This document shows positions 1 through 11,418 of a DNA stretch of 64,000 nucleotides, piece by piece. The stretch spans positions 1 through 64,000 of the forward strand of contig MU405258.1 in NCBI GenBank assembly GCA_022836615.1. Reading direction: 5' to 3'. Below the pieces are notes generated by a model. That model worked only from the letters and a program-made list of their open reading frames with translations, made no database searches and was not told the origin of the DNA. Every line of letters begins with the position of its first letter. Position 1 is the first letter of the stretch. The DNA is from Annulohypoxylon bovei var. microspora. Lineage: Eukaryota > Ascomycota > Sordariomycetes > Xylariales > Hypoxylaceae. Position numbers and translations under genes: made by a program.

Positions 1-780
1 ATCGAACCATAAACCTCCGGCTAAACTCGGGATATTATACCATTTGAACGGGTGGTTTCGCGTTTATATATATATATATATTTATATACATATATTTATA
101 CGTATATACACATATTTATACGTATATACACATATTTAATAACATTTTTTCGTTACGTAAATATCCATATGTTATATAAGTATTCTTTTTTTAAATTTGA
201 AGTAGATAAATTTCGCGCGATCAAAATACACCTTACCCTTTTAGGTAAAATTAAAAACTAAAAATTGAAAATGCACAGTTGTACGAACGGGCCTCCATAA
301 TTGGGATCTTAATATGCATCTACTTTACTTACCTAAATAAGCTTCAAAAAGCTCTTTTATTGGTACTCTTAAATTAGCGAATAAGTACATAGGAAGAGAC
401 AAAGGCTAGTAGCAAGCTTGGTCTGCTCGTCAAAAGCGGAGGTTAGTACAAAACGTCCCTGCCTAGGTCCTCGTGGGATAGTATAAACCTAAGTAGAACA
501 TTGAGTTGAAGCAAAGTTGCAGGGAGATTTATTGGCCGCCTACAAGAGAGGATGTGTCAGCAATTGTTCCGCTCAAAGATGGCTGGAGCAATAGAGAAGC
601 CCGAACTCCACCCATTATGTGTACCCCTTCTTGCAGCAGATATATATTCTACCTCTTCATACCCTTAAAGCTTTTAATTCTTCACTTAGAACTCCCTACC
701 TACTTACAATCCCACATCATTTCGACATCATTTACCTACCTAAGTACCTGCCCATTCAATTTTAATCTTATACAGAAACT
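1..780. other. Intergenic, AT-rich microsatellite at left edge
   Basis: No supported gene. Positions about 60-140 are a TA/TATACG-type simple repeat with a period near 20 bases (two nearly identical units at about 98-137). The short reading frames here are simple-repeat translations. The last 120 bases are pyrimidine-rich with TACCTA motifs and run into the start codon at 781, so they are probably promoter and 5' UTR of the next gene. Confidence 0.6.
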
Positions 781-1884
781 ATGGCATCTAGCTCTTCCCC
801 TAACATCCTTCTCACTGGTGCCACTGGTTACATCGGCGGCACCATTTTGAGCCATCTCCTTAATTCACCGTTTACAGCACTGAGGGCTGCTACTATCACG
901 TGTCTTCTCCGGGGGCCCGATCGGGCTACTAGACTAATCTCTGCCTATGGTTCTCGAGTTAATCCTATCGTCTACAAGGACCTTGATGACACCGAGGCAA
1001 CAGTAGCGGCCGCCGCGCAGCATGATATAGTTATCAACACAACTGACGGCTGGCATGCCGCCTCTTCTCAGGCGCTTCTCCGTGGTCTCGCCCAACGCAA
1101 GGCCTCAACAGGTCGTGACGTGTGGTTCATTCAAACCTCTGGTACATCGAACATCGGTGACCGGCCGATAACGAAGACTTGGGTGGAGCAGGAGGGCCGC
1201 GAGTTCGACGATGCGAAGGACGATATCTACGGGTACGAGAAGGAGCGTGAGCAGAAGGAGCGTGAGCAGAAGGGGTGTCCTTACCCGCAGCGGACTACGG
1301 AGCTGGCGGTAGTGGATACGGGCCTAGAGCTCGGCGTCAAGACTCTAGTCATCATGAGCCCGACTATATTCGGCTTTGGGACGGGTCTGTGGAACAAGCT
1401 AAGCGTCCAGATTCCTCTGCTCGCTAGCGCCGCGCTTCAGAACAAGCGCGCGGTGGTAGTAGGCGATGGCAAAGGTACATGGGACCACGTGCACATAGAG
1501 GACCTAGCGGAATTATACGTGCTTGTGGTGGGGAGAATACTAGAGAAGGGTGGCAAAGACGTGCCAACAGGCAAGAAGGGCATCATATTTAGTGGAAATG
1601 GTCGCCACTTGTGGTTGGAAGTGACCCAAGGGTTAGCCGACGTGATCCACGAGAAAGGCCTGATCGCCGATCGGCAAGTGCAAAGCATTGGGATATCAGA
1701 TACAATTAAGATCATGGGGAGCAAGATTCCGACTGAAGATATGGTAGAACTCGGATTCGTGAGCAACTCCCGAACCGTGTCAAACGTGGCTAGGGGTCTG
1801 GGCTGGAAGCCGACGAGGGGAGAGGAGGCGTGGAGACGTGAGTTCAGGGATGTCGTGGAATACATGCTGGCGAAGGGAGCATGA
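781..1884 (+). CDS. Atypical SDR: NAD-dependent epimerase/dehydratase family protein
   Basis: Intronless gene of 367 residues, starting at the first ATG after a pyrimidine-rich leader. Seen: an N-terminal Rossmann motif GATGYIGG at residues 12-19, a strand ending VINTTDGWH that fits the NAD-ribose region, a TSGTSNIGD segment near residue 118 and a WDHVHIEDLAELY segment near 238, all typical of extended or atypical short-chain dehydrogenases. The canonical YxxxK is not clear; YPQRTTE near residue 167 sits where it would be expected. From the family: a cytosolic NAD(P)-dependent oxidoreductase or epimerase of unknown substrate. Odd: a 15-base tandem duplication (about 1240-1270) writes KEREQ twice. 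The IDO gene lies 1.3 kb downstream on the same strand; no functional link is shown. Confidence 0.85.
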   Translation: MASSSSPNILLTGATGYIGGTILSHLLNSPFTALRAATITCLLRGPDRATRLISAYGSRVNPIVYKDLDDTEATVAAAAQHDIVINTTDGWHAASSQALLRGLAQRKASTGRDVWFIQTSGTSNIGDRPITKTWVEQEGREFDDAKDDIYGYEKEREQKEREQKGCPYPQRTTELAVVDTGLELGVKTLVIMSPTIFGFGTGLWNKLSVQIPLLASAALQNKRAVVVGDGKGTWDHVHIEDLAELYVLVVGRILEKGGKDVPTGKKGIIFSGNGRHLWLEVTQGLADVIHEKGLIADRQVQSIGISDTIKIMGSKIPTEDMVELGFVSNSRTVSNVARGLGWKPTRGEEAWRREFRDVVEYMLAKGA

Positions 1885-3148
1885 TCTGTTCTAAATGAGG
1901 ATGGAGAAATTGTTACGGTTGATGAGTAGGATTCATATTCTCCGGTATATTTGTCAAATAACCTTTATCTGACATAGTTCTAGCTTAACATTATGATAGT
2001 TTTAGCTTTACTTAGGTACCTTGGCACCTACGCCCTTATAAGTGTCTTGTGGTGAACTCCTTGGTCCGATTTTAGTCATGTATTGCCTAGGATTTGTATT
2101 TACGTAGGTGAAACAGGCAATAGACAACGAAATAAACCCAACGAAAATAAACCTAGAAATACGGTAGCAACTAGAATTTCTGACTGAAGAACTGGTCCCC
2201 TGGGTCAGGTGACCGGTGTAACGAAACTGCAATCAACGTCAGGTATTACAACATTTATACTGATGAATTATTAGGATCACCATTCATTAGAATCTGTTTA
2301 CTTACATTAAACTTGTATAGTAGTCGGAAAGGAATTTTAGAGCATCCTTCTTCTGGAAACGAGTCGTATAGTTTAGCTCACGTGTCGAGGCCGGAATGAT
2401 TCCGGCCACGGCCGGTTTTCACCGGATAATGGACCCACCTTTCCCACCCCCTTGTCGGGGAAGCAGCAAAGACACTAAGACCTTATCGAAAAGAGACGAA
2501 CATGAGTTACGTAACTTTAGTTAATAGACAAAGTTACTGTTATCATGTGCCCCTATCAGCGAGGTGGTATCCTATGACAATTACGGAATTGGAAATGAAT
2601 ACATCATTTTATCCAAGGATCACCCATCCCATCGTATCGGGATCACTATGATGTGGAAAGTACTTACCTACCTACTAAACATCGGTGTATGGGCTATTCC
2701 GAATACTTTCCGCAACCACGGGAAGTCCATTCATTATCCAATCGAGCGTCGGCCTCGTTATCATCATCGAGGAGTAATTGCGCAAACTCTAATCACGGAC
2801 AACACGTCGCAAACCCGACTTCGGACCATGGCCGGGGCTGGAATGGTTCCGGCCAAGATGTTTATCAATATGTAATTCTTGATTTGGTTGATGAATCCGG
2901 TCTCGCTTGTGGCCGGAAAGATTCCAGCCACGAAGTGTCAGTAGAATTCGGCGTGCTCGGATATGCTCGAGCGTGACTCCGCAATTTGTGGTGTTGAGGC
3001 CGGAACCGTTCCGGCCACGATCTATATTAGCTCGTGAACCCGACCGCCACTCCCCATACGATCAGTAAATCACCGAACCTCTCATTCCTAGCGCCTAAGC
3101 CTTAAGCATACTGTTCAAACGTCAACTCCTCCTTCTAAGAGTGCCAAG
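1885..3148. other. Intergenic region upstream of the IDO gene
   Basis: About 1.26 kb with no supported gene. Two overlapping frames (2564-2875 and 2653-2976) lack family resemblance and coding bias. The notable content is four copies of a 19-bp palindrome (2389, 2836, 2911, 2998), listed separately. The last 130 bases are the probable core promoter and leader of the dioxygenase gene. Confidence 0.6.
2389..3016. promoter_or_regulatory. Four copies of a 19-bp GGCCGGAA-N3-TTCCGGCC palindrome
   Basis: Seen at 2389-2407 and 2998-3016 (perfect inverted repeats around one central base) and at 2836-2854 and 2911-2929 (one arm base changed). Each contains CGG-N7-CCG or a one-base variant, the inverted-triplet layout bound by dimeric Zn2Cys6 regulators. 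Three of the four are followed directly by CACG. They lie 130-760 bases before the IDO start. Inference: operator sites for a pathway-specific regulator. A dispersed mini-repeat is the alternative. Confidence 0.5.
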
Positions 3149-4683
3149 ATGCTCATCCCTAAGTCGTCCTTCGAAGTTCTTGAAGACACTAAGCCAAATG
3201 ATGTCTCGCTTCCTGCCTTTATGGTATCAACCTCCCGGGGCTTTCTTGCACGCATGGACCCCATTGTTGTCCTCCCGCCTGAGTTTGAAGTAGTTGAGAA
3301 ATTGCTTCAAGCCATGCCTGTTCTGACACAGTTGGGCAAGCCGGGACTCCTTGCTACTGGTCAGCTAGGTGATACTGTATTACAGGATCTCCCAGACCTA
3401 ACTGAACAGGTTGAGAAGTACCATGACAACCTTCCGGTGATGAATGCTCTTTATCGAGACTACTCTTTCCTGGCTTCAGCATTTCTACTAGAGCCATGCC
3501 ATATGAGGTTCGTCAAAGGCGAATCGTATGGGTTGGGCAGGTCCTTCCTCCCAGCTCAGCTATCCCGACCAATTGTTCGCTGTGCCGAGTTGTAAGTCAT
3601 GCCAAACTATATCAACGACATGTTAGGTCTCTAATAACCTTTCCCAGAGCGGGATTCAAACCTTTTATGGAATATGCAGGCTCATATGCTCTGTTCAATT
3701 ATCGCCTTGAGAATCCAGAAGCGGGTCTTGAGTACTCCAACCTGCGCTTAATTCGAGCCTTTGAACATGGCTTAGATCCCACATCGTCGGAGGCCGGATT
3801 CGTACTTGTCCATATCGACATGGTAAAAAACTCTGGCCCTTTGGTACACGGCACGATGGCCGCCCTGGAAGCACTTGAAAACGCCGATGGTCTCTCATCC
3901 CAACAGCGGCGTCAAGTATTCAACGAAGGAATGCGTTCCATTGTGGGCGCCATGCAGAAGGTCAATGATGTCATGGAGACCATGTGGGTGAAGTCGAAGC
4001 CGCGGTCTTATACAAGTTTCCGTACCTTTATTTTCGGCATCACGTCGCAGTCCATGTTTCCCGACGGGGTGGTATACGAGGGCATCAACGACGGCAAGCC
4101 CCTAAGCTTCAGAGGAGAGAGTGGCGCCAATGACACCATGATTCCTCTAATGGATAATCTTCTGCAGGTCCAGATGCCGGAGACGCCACTCACTGAAATT
4201 CTGAACGATTTCAGAGACTACCGCCCAAGCAACCACCGTCAGTTCCTCGTCGAGGTGAAGAAATGCTCCGAGGACCTAGGTGTCAAGGACTTTGCGCTCG
4301 CCATCGGCATCGAACGCGTGTCGTCGCTGACAGCCGAAGACCTAGACCTTGTGAAAGAATCTCGGCGCCTTTGGCTCCAAGCTTTGAACCAAGTCCGCGA
4401 TTTCAGATGGCGCCACTGGTGCTTTGCTCGTGAGTATATCCTTAAACAGACATCTCACCCAACAGCGACCGGCGGTAGCCCTATTGTGACATGGCTCCCA
4501 AATCAATTACAAGCTGTGATGGAGGAGATGAAGGAAATTTCTGATAGTGTTGGCGCACGAAACGGCTCGATGGAACTTGGCGCCGGGTGCCAGGATATCA
4601 TGGATCTCGTCAAGCGGCAGAGTCAAACCCTTAGCAAGGAGGTGGAGAAATATTGCCGAGAACGTAGTGTGGGTGCCAATTAA
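3149..4683 (+). CDS. Indoleamine 2,3-dioxygenase family protein
   Basis: Two exons, 3149-3591 and 3648-4683, with a 56-nt intron (GTAAGT donor, CTAATAAC branch, CAG acceptor), giving 492 residues. Family role: a haem dioxygenase opening the indole ring of tryptophan to N-formylkynurenine, the first step of the kynurenine/NAD route, in the cytosol. Seen: an SFRGESGAND loop followed by IPLMDNLLQ, then FRDYRPSNHRQFL. His344 in the latter matches the proximal haem ligand in PPxHRxFL of IDO proteins. FRTFIFG and GVVYEG precede it, as in the human enzyme. Length fits fungal IDO. Four palindromes upstream suggest specific regulation. Fungi often have several IDO paralogues with different affinity, so tryptophan may not be the only physiological substrate. 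Confidence 0.9.
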
Positions 4684-5911
4684 ATAGGGGTAATGTACGA
4701 TGCGTCATTCTGGCTTATGTCATCGCCGCACCGTGTCAAGTGTGTTGGGGATGGCTTGGTTGCTGGCATTCACTTCAACACTTGTTAATTGTTTTTAGTT
4801 CGTCGAGAAGAAGGTAAACAAACAATAGAAAAAAAATACTCGTTTTTTTATGTATTAGATTGTGATTGTTTAATGTCCTTCTATTTGTAAGCGGGAAACT
4901 ATCCCTTGTAGTAGTTACTAATTAAGACACAGCGTCGGCGTGTGTAGGTAAGCTACCCAGGTAGGTGATGTAGGGGATAGCTGGGAGGTGGGTACAGTGC
5001 AAATTTAACGCCCTTCTGCGAAGGTACAATTACAGCCATATTTTGGATCATACAAGGATCCTTATCCTGCATCCCCATAGCGTGGTGCCGGGCAACATGT
5101 TGCGTACTAGGTATTAGTAGGGATTTCCTACATTTATGTAAAGTTCAACAAAGGCACCACGGCAATTCACTCATAATGTAGATTGAGGACCTCGCAGAAT
5201 AGCGTCAGATTAAATGGGCTAGGTGCGAGTGTCTAATACTACACAAAAATATATCCCTTGGACTGCCTACTTAGGTAGCTTACATATTCTTTGGCAAGCA
5301 AAAAGTGCTGATTAGGTAAGGAGGGGATATCAGGTGCACAGTGTTGGGGTAAGTAATATAAACACTACTTCGCACATGGCCCGTTTACTTTGACGCCATT
5401 CTTAGTAAGATATCTTCAAGTCGCCGATCAGATGCCTCGCAAAAAGCGGCACGAAATATGTAATACGTGGTTTTTCTTTTGTTTGAGCTGACAGGTACCT
5501 ACCTTCAAGTGATAGTACTTAAATAAGCCCCGACGGCAAGTTTGTTCGAGTAGTAGGCAACTACCCGCGCCTTGCCGTGTCTGTAACGAATTGCAATATG
5601 TTATTTCTTGATATGTGGCGGGGATCTACCATGTTAGTTTGGAAGATCCTGGAACCTTACCGATATTATGATGCTGCAGCAAGCCGGCTACGGTAGCGCA
5701 AGATAGGACCGTGCTTGGCTGGGTGGGTGGTTCATAGGGCTCAGATGGAAATATCAAAAAGTTGACTACCAGCTACTAGGGGCGGCGCCACCCGGCCAGC
5801 CGACGCTCATATTTCTTCATATCGGTTCCTACTTTCATATCCTGCGAGAAGTATTTTACAACATTCGTCAATTCTATAGTATCAAGCCGTTATACACGAA
5901 CAACTTGAGCC
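4684..5911. other. Intergenic, no gene seen
   Basis: Roughly 1.2 kb with stop codons in all frames at short spacing, several TAGGTA/TACCTA motifs (4945-4970, 5270, 5510) and no recognisable RNA gene. It contains the 3' flank of the IDO gene and possible upstream sequence of the small gene at 5912. Confidence 0.6.
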
Positions 5912-6485
5912 ATGCCACCGGAGCGCATTCACAGGGCACAAAGAGTGAGAGGAGTTGTACCTCTCAATCGATCCCAACGAAACGTCAGAGGCGCAGGTTG
6001 GCACCGCCGAGGATGGCGCGATCACGGTTGCATGTGGATCAATGTCAAGGAGGGGAGCTATGGACCCGTTCATGGTATGGATGTGAATGAAAACGAGACC
6101 TTAGCTGGCTTCGTCTCAAGCGTTGCAAGTGAGTTCACTTCCGTTATCAGCTATCGATCATACGCAAACAGCGTCGGTTGACAAAAGTATAGCGTATCAA
6201 AAGAGAGGGGAAGTCTATCCATTCGAAGAGGGGTGGAGTTGGGGTCTTTTCTTCCGCAGAAAGTCCCTTGTCGAGATGTTGGAAGAATTTGAAGAGCAAG
6301 GAAGGGCTGAAGATGAAGATCTTGTCCGCAACTTTTTTGATGGGGGAGAAACCGTCATATGGAAGGTGAGCTGTGGGGGAAAGAAAGAAATGAATCAATA
6401 CGAAACTGACGAGAGTGAGTAGGTGTACGATGATCAAGGCCACGAGCGAGTCTACAACGGTGACTGGGGCTATCATGGAAGATAG
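5912..6485 (+). CDS. Hypothetical small protein, probably three exons
   Basis: Not recognised. Model: exons 5912-6128, 6193-6365 and 6423-6485. The second intron (GTGAGC to TAG, 57 nt) is convincing, because both flanks stay in frame and the tail then ends VYDDQGHERVYNGDWGYHGR. The middle exon is coding-like (YPFEEGWSWGLFFRRKSLVE, then an acidic EEFEEQGRAEDEDL helix). The first intron (GTGAGT donor, TTGAC branch, TATAG acceptor) is less sure; an acceptor at 6171 also keeps frame. The first exon up to about residue 45 is basic and may be wrong, so the true start could be the internal Met in HGMDVNENETLAGF. About 150 residues, no signal peptide or membrane segment. Confidence 0.4.
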
Positions 6486-7338
6486 AGCCCCTCTCGAACC
6501 GGTGTCTCAAAACAATAAATAGCATTGCTATTGAGGACCTACGGATGGTTAGAAGATAAAGGGGTCACGGATTCGCAAGCAGGCGTGTTTTGCGTAATAG
6601 ATCCCTAGGTATTTAAATGATTTGATATCGAAACAACTAGGTAAGCTTCCCACTGACCCTTAATTCCTCTCCTTGGTCCCTTCTAGGCGGCTTCAATAGA
6701 CATCTAACGTGAATAGTGCATTTCCATCTTAGCACCTCCTTTGAAAGACTATAATCCAATGGTGTATGGTATCATAGATGTGTTCGATCTATGCAACCTT
6801 GTGACCTACGTCGGTAGGTACCCACCTACCTACCTGGTTATCTCATACTGCCCATTTCTCATAATCTGGGAAATAACAATTGTGAATGCGTTCCGCATAG
6901 TCCAGGAGAATAGGGAACTTTCTAACTTCCTTTTGCGAGTCAGGTCCGCTATGAACACATTAGTCAATATGCACTTTTATTGCTTCGTTCTATGATCACC
7001 CGTTCGCCTAACCCCCGATGAAGCAATACGGGAAATCGGTTGACGGAAGTTAGAAAAACCATGTCCTGTTCACTTACGCAGTACATATCAAGGCTGAAAC
7101 AATGAAACCGAACAAGCAGGTGTCCGCCTCGGTCGGGTGATCTCCGCCCAGTATCCAGAATGGCATATCGTTATCGCTAAGCTTGCTACTATTAGATTGC
7201 GACGCAGTTACTGGACCATGAAGAGTTAGTGTTTCTATTTCTGAACAAAATTTATTGCAGAATTGAGGATTTCTTGCAATAGGTAGGCTTCAGATATGTA
7301 ATACATTTCTTAAGATATCCTAGGGGGCAATATGAAAA
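6486..7338. other. Intergenic, no gene seen
   Basis: No supported gene. The 84-residue frame at 6741 has no family resemblance and spans a TAGGTA/TACCTACC cluster at about 6810-6835, which argues against coding. It separates the convergent small gene (+) and the GST-like gene (-). Confidence 0.6.
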
Positions 7339-8025
7339 TTATTGGTTCAACTCACGTAATGCACTCAGCCCCTCCCAAATCTCATGCCGAAACTCATCAA
7401 TTTCCTCATCTGTGAATCGACCGGTGCCTTGCGCGTGTAGCATCGCATTGTTATCCCGGTAGATTATTAAACCTACGACCACGCGTATAGGATATGGAAT
7501 CGACCAAAGGGTGTGATCTCTCATTGTGTAGTAGTTTTGGATCCAACGCTCCCGGGCCTGATAGGAAATATGTCAGTAAGTTGTGATAAATAGTGGGCGA
7601 AGACGGGGCTCTTCTAGGTACGTGATAAAAATTTAACTTATTTTCCAGCAAAGCTATCAGCCCCATATCATGCGAACGATTCGACGGATTCAGTGCGCCG
7701 TTTAGATCTGGAAGGACATTCCATTCGGTAAGGGCCTTGGCGATGAGAGCAGAGTCGCCTAGTGGCACCCTTGATCCCGGGCTTTCTTCATGCGCGGCCG
7801 GAGCAGAAATAGAAGAGAGATCACGGCATTCGATATAAGGAATCTTTCCCTTCGGTGCCGCCTTCAAAGACCCGGCTTCCGTCGTGTACTTCACGCCAGC
7901 GAAGCGTAGTCGTGCTTCCAGCTTGGTTACATACGGAGACCATACGTAGGTACCTATATACCGGAGTCTTTCCATCCGCGGAAGACTGTTACATCCAATT
8001 GTTTTCTGGCATTCTGGGCGGCCAT
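7339..8025 (-). CDS. Glutathione S-transferase-like (thioredoxin-fold/metaxin-type) protein, 5' frameshift
   Basis: Reading from 8025 downwards, an exon begins MAAQNARKQLDVTVFRGWKDSG, and the family motif TYVWSPYVTKLEARLRF then continues in another frame. The two join in frame if 8 bases (about 7954-7961) are removed, which is too short to be an intron. As it stands, translation can begin only at the ATG at 7975 (MERLRYIG...), losing the first beta strand. The remainder is intact: exon 7975-7622, a 64-nt intron (7621-7558, GTACCT donor, CTTACTGAC branch), exon 7557-7339. Seen: APKGKIPYIE (N-terminal thioredoxin-like domain) and LENKLNFYH joined to ARERWIQNYYTMRDH, a helical GST C domain. Family role: glutathione-linked detoxification or membrane-associated adaptor; substrate unknown. 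It may be a recent pseudogene. Confidence 0.7.
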
Positions 8026-9078
8026 GGTGATAGAGGATGTATTGCTGTGGGCGATTGCAATAGTAGTGCGTCTCCTATTGGTTGCAAGGCGTACAATATT
8101 ACCATATTTAGGTAGCTGCGTTGATGGGTTTGTAAATAATGGATGGTTCGTACGTGTTACGGCATACTTTTAATGACAATTAGTCTAGTTTAAATAGTCG
8201 AAATAATGTAGAAAATTTAAATTTCAGTTTCGAGGTAAGACATTTGGTTTAAATAAGTCAGTCAAGTCACTCTTGGTGGTGTTCATGAAGTCTGCGGCGT
8301 GGGAGAGTCAGCTAATGAACCCACTGAAGTTTACCTAGATATGGTCTATAACACGCGACCGTACCGAGGTCTAGGGGTCACGAAGTCGCGCTCGCATATT
8401 AAGCGCGAGGACGAAATTATAAGCACCTCAGTAGGTGGTGAGGGAGAATAGACATTGGAGGCTCTTCGATGACAATATCTCGCCTTAATTCGGCAATGGC
8501 GATCTGAAATTAGGCACGTTGGATTTATCAGTGAGTTAGGAACGGACTAATTCGCACATTCGGACTGGTTCATTAGTCCGGTAATGAAAAGGTTAAGGTG
8601 GCAGTGGTGAAGAGATCCCGACTAATTAGTCTAAGGCTTATCAGATATGATGAACTGAAGGTGGACCTATGTAGTCAAAACAAAACATCGACAGTTTTGT
8701 TGAATTATGATCATTTTTATTAATGAAGTAGTTAAATATGGTTTCGTTGTGAGCGACACTGTTGATTGAGAAGCAGCAAAGCGAACAAAATGTCGCAAAC
8801 GGATCTAAACGGGGTTTATAAAAACGGGTCAAAAATTTCACTTAAGTCCACCAGTAACATCAATCACTTTAATCAATTGTGGACCAGGGTATGAACCAAC
8901 GGATCTAAACGGATCGGCATTATTCTACGCCATCTTACATCCGCTTAGTTCGGATATAACATCTTACGACTTAGATTGGAAAAACTTAGAGTCCGTATTT
9001 CATATTATACCATATTGCGCGATAATATCCATCCATGGAGATCGTACATAGTGATACGGCCGAGTGACTCCAGGGTTC
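8026..9078. other. Intergenic between GST-like gene and Zn2Cys6 regulator, with short repeats
   Basis: Divergent promoter region of about 1 kb. Seen: an inverted pair CGGACTAAT...ATTAGTCCG (8543-8580), a self-complementary GACTAATTAGTC (8620-8631), and a 15-base direct repeat AACGGATCTAAACGG at 8798 and 8898, exactly 100 bases apart. CGG triplets in these elements make them candidates for Zn2Cys6 binding, perhaps autoregulation. No gene is supported. Confidence 0.5.
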
Positions 9079-11418
9079 ATGACTGTTTTCATGCAACAAC
9101 AACAACTCCGCAGACGTCGAAGGCCAGCCCTGTCGTGCCTCGAATGCCGCCGCCGCAAGATCAAATGCAATCGAAATGAGCCCTGCGCACATTGTATCGC
9201 CTCTAAGTTACAATGCAATTATAAGGTCTATAGCGATGGACCTATCGATAGCTTACAGCCTGAACAGGGCCGTCTCCGAGACGCGGCATCAAGCCAGTCA
9301 GCTCATGCGCCCTCTTCTTTAACTCAAGTCCAACAGTTCAGCACTGGCCAATCAATCATAGAACGTGATGCTCGCCCCTCCGGACTTCCTACAACAGAAG
9401 AATCATCGTCGTCGTCGTCGCCGGGGAGGCCATTAGGGAGAGTAGGGCATAATAGCAATCCACAAATCCTTGGTCGCATTGACCTTCAACTACCTAACCC
9501 TGATCAAGATGTAGAGCTAGGTCTCATAGATATCATAAAACGGGGGGCAGGACCCGACAAATCTTCGGCATCTAGTCCTATGAATAGTCTGACCGAGTCT
9601 GGTCGAGACATTCTCGCGCGACAACTAGGGCTGCGGGACTCGCAGATAATACTGAACAAAACGAGAATGTTGGGATGGAGTCTCAGGATAGGCACGGCTC
9701 AAGAGGTATGGCCACTGATTGATCTTTACCCCCTGATTGTCCACTAACTAACTATTTTCAAGTTTGCGCCCATCGTTACGTGCTATATTGGGGCGGCCAA
9801 CAGCGGCAAGGGAGACTCATCCCAAGACACTGAGCTTGGGACGCTGTATGTTCAGATATGGGATCTCCTTCAGAAATGTAAAAATATGGCGCGCTGTACA
9901 AAGATTGGACGGCCTAGTAGGTGGCTCTCTCGCCCCGACTTTGACCTAGAGCCCCCGTCCCGTGAGTTAGCGGACGCAATGGTAACTCTGTACTTCCAAT
10001 CATTCGAGTCGACATACCGGATACTCCACGCACCTACATTCTGGTCCGAGTACCAGAGATATTGGGACCATCCGGAGAGTGTCACAATAGATCTACGTCT
10101 TAAAGTCCTGCTTGTCATCGGAATAGGATCAAGTTTATCCGAGCACATAGAGAGCGATGCCGTGTTCCGAAATATGGTTAATCAATATGTATATGCTGCG
10201 CAGATGTGGCTCTCCGGGCCATTAGAGAAAGACCGATTAGACATCACCGGAGTGCAGATCTATTGCCTTACGATTCTAGCGCGACAGATCTTCTCGATCG
10301 GCGGCGATCTGGTATGGGTTTCTGTGGGATCACTTATCCATATAGCCATGCAAATAGGCTTACATCGTGACCCCAAACATCTCCCGGCAATGCCTATGCT
10401 GCAAGCCGAAATCCGTAGGAGATTGTGGGCTACCGTAATCGAAATGCTTGTCCAATCATCTCTAGACACGGCGATGCCACCAAGAATCTCCTTCGATGAT
10501 TTTGATACCGAGGCTCCTTCTAATGTGAATGACGATGAAATGGACGAGTCGACCACGGCGCTCCAGCCTCACCCCAAGGGTACTTATACCTCGACTTCTA
10601 TTCAACTTTTTTTACTCGACTTGTTACGAACTCGCCTCCGGATCCTCCATCTCCTAAATGGCCTGCATGCCGAACTTTCCTATTTAGATGCTCTGGCGTT
10701 GAGCTCGGAGATCACGGATGAATATCGGGCATGTGGCACATTCATGAGAGAGAACGAACAAACCGGCGTGACGCCATTTCACCGCAATATACTTGATTAC
10801 CTAGTGCGTCGATTCTTGATCCCTCTACATTGCCCCTTCGCCGGTGAGGCACGGACAAACCCGTTATTTTACTACTCGCTTAAGGTTAGCCTGGATTCCG
10901 CTATGTCCATCATGTCTCCGGAACCAGACGAAGGGTTTTCCCGTCTCATGGCTATTGGTGGAGGCATGTTTAGAGAGGGCATCAGGTACTCCTTAACCGT
11001 CATCACGCGCGAGCTTATCGCCCAAGTAGAGACACAGCGCGTCGACGGGACCCTCCATCGCAACCCCCAGTATATACAGCTTCTCAAACAGGCCGTAAAA
11101 GACATGGTCACATTGTCAGTAGAGAGAATCCGACAAGGAGAGACAAATGTCAAGGGCCCCATGTTCTTAAGCATGATCATGGCACAGGTGGAAGCCATAG
11201 AAGAGGGTGTTTCGTATGATCTCAAAGTTGCGCAAAGTGCTAAGGACAGCCTTGAGCTATGTTATGACATATTGCGAACGCGAGCCGGCACTGTCTCCTC
11301 GCCGTGTCCCAACACAGGACTCACACCAACGAGTCTTGGTAGCGGGCAGGGAGACTATGGGCTGGATTTGGACTTGGACTTGGATTTCTTCTTCTCGGGT
11401 ACGGCGGAGTTTTCTTGA
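9079..11418 (+). CDS. Zn2Cys6 (Gal4-type) transcription factor with fungal-specific TF domain
   Basis: Two exons, 9079-9705 and 9763-11418, with a 57-nt intron (GTATGG donor, CACTAACTAAC branch), giving 760 residues. The start is the first ATG in frame. Seen: a basic run RRRRR at 11-15, then a binuclear zinc cluster with Cys20, 23, 30, 36, 39 and 46 (C-x2-C-x6-C-x5-C-x2-C-x6-C). A poly-Ser stretch from TCG repeats lies near residue 112. The middle region (LYFQSFESTYRILHAPTFW, then IHIAMQIGLHRDP, then EIRRRLWATVIEM) is the PF04082-type ligand/regulatory domain. The tail is acidic (DLDLDLDFFF), a plausible activation region. Family role: nuclear pathway-specific activator. FAD monooxygenase, HbpS-like and SDR genes downstream are plausible targets by position only. 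Confidence 0.93.
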
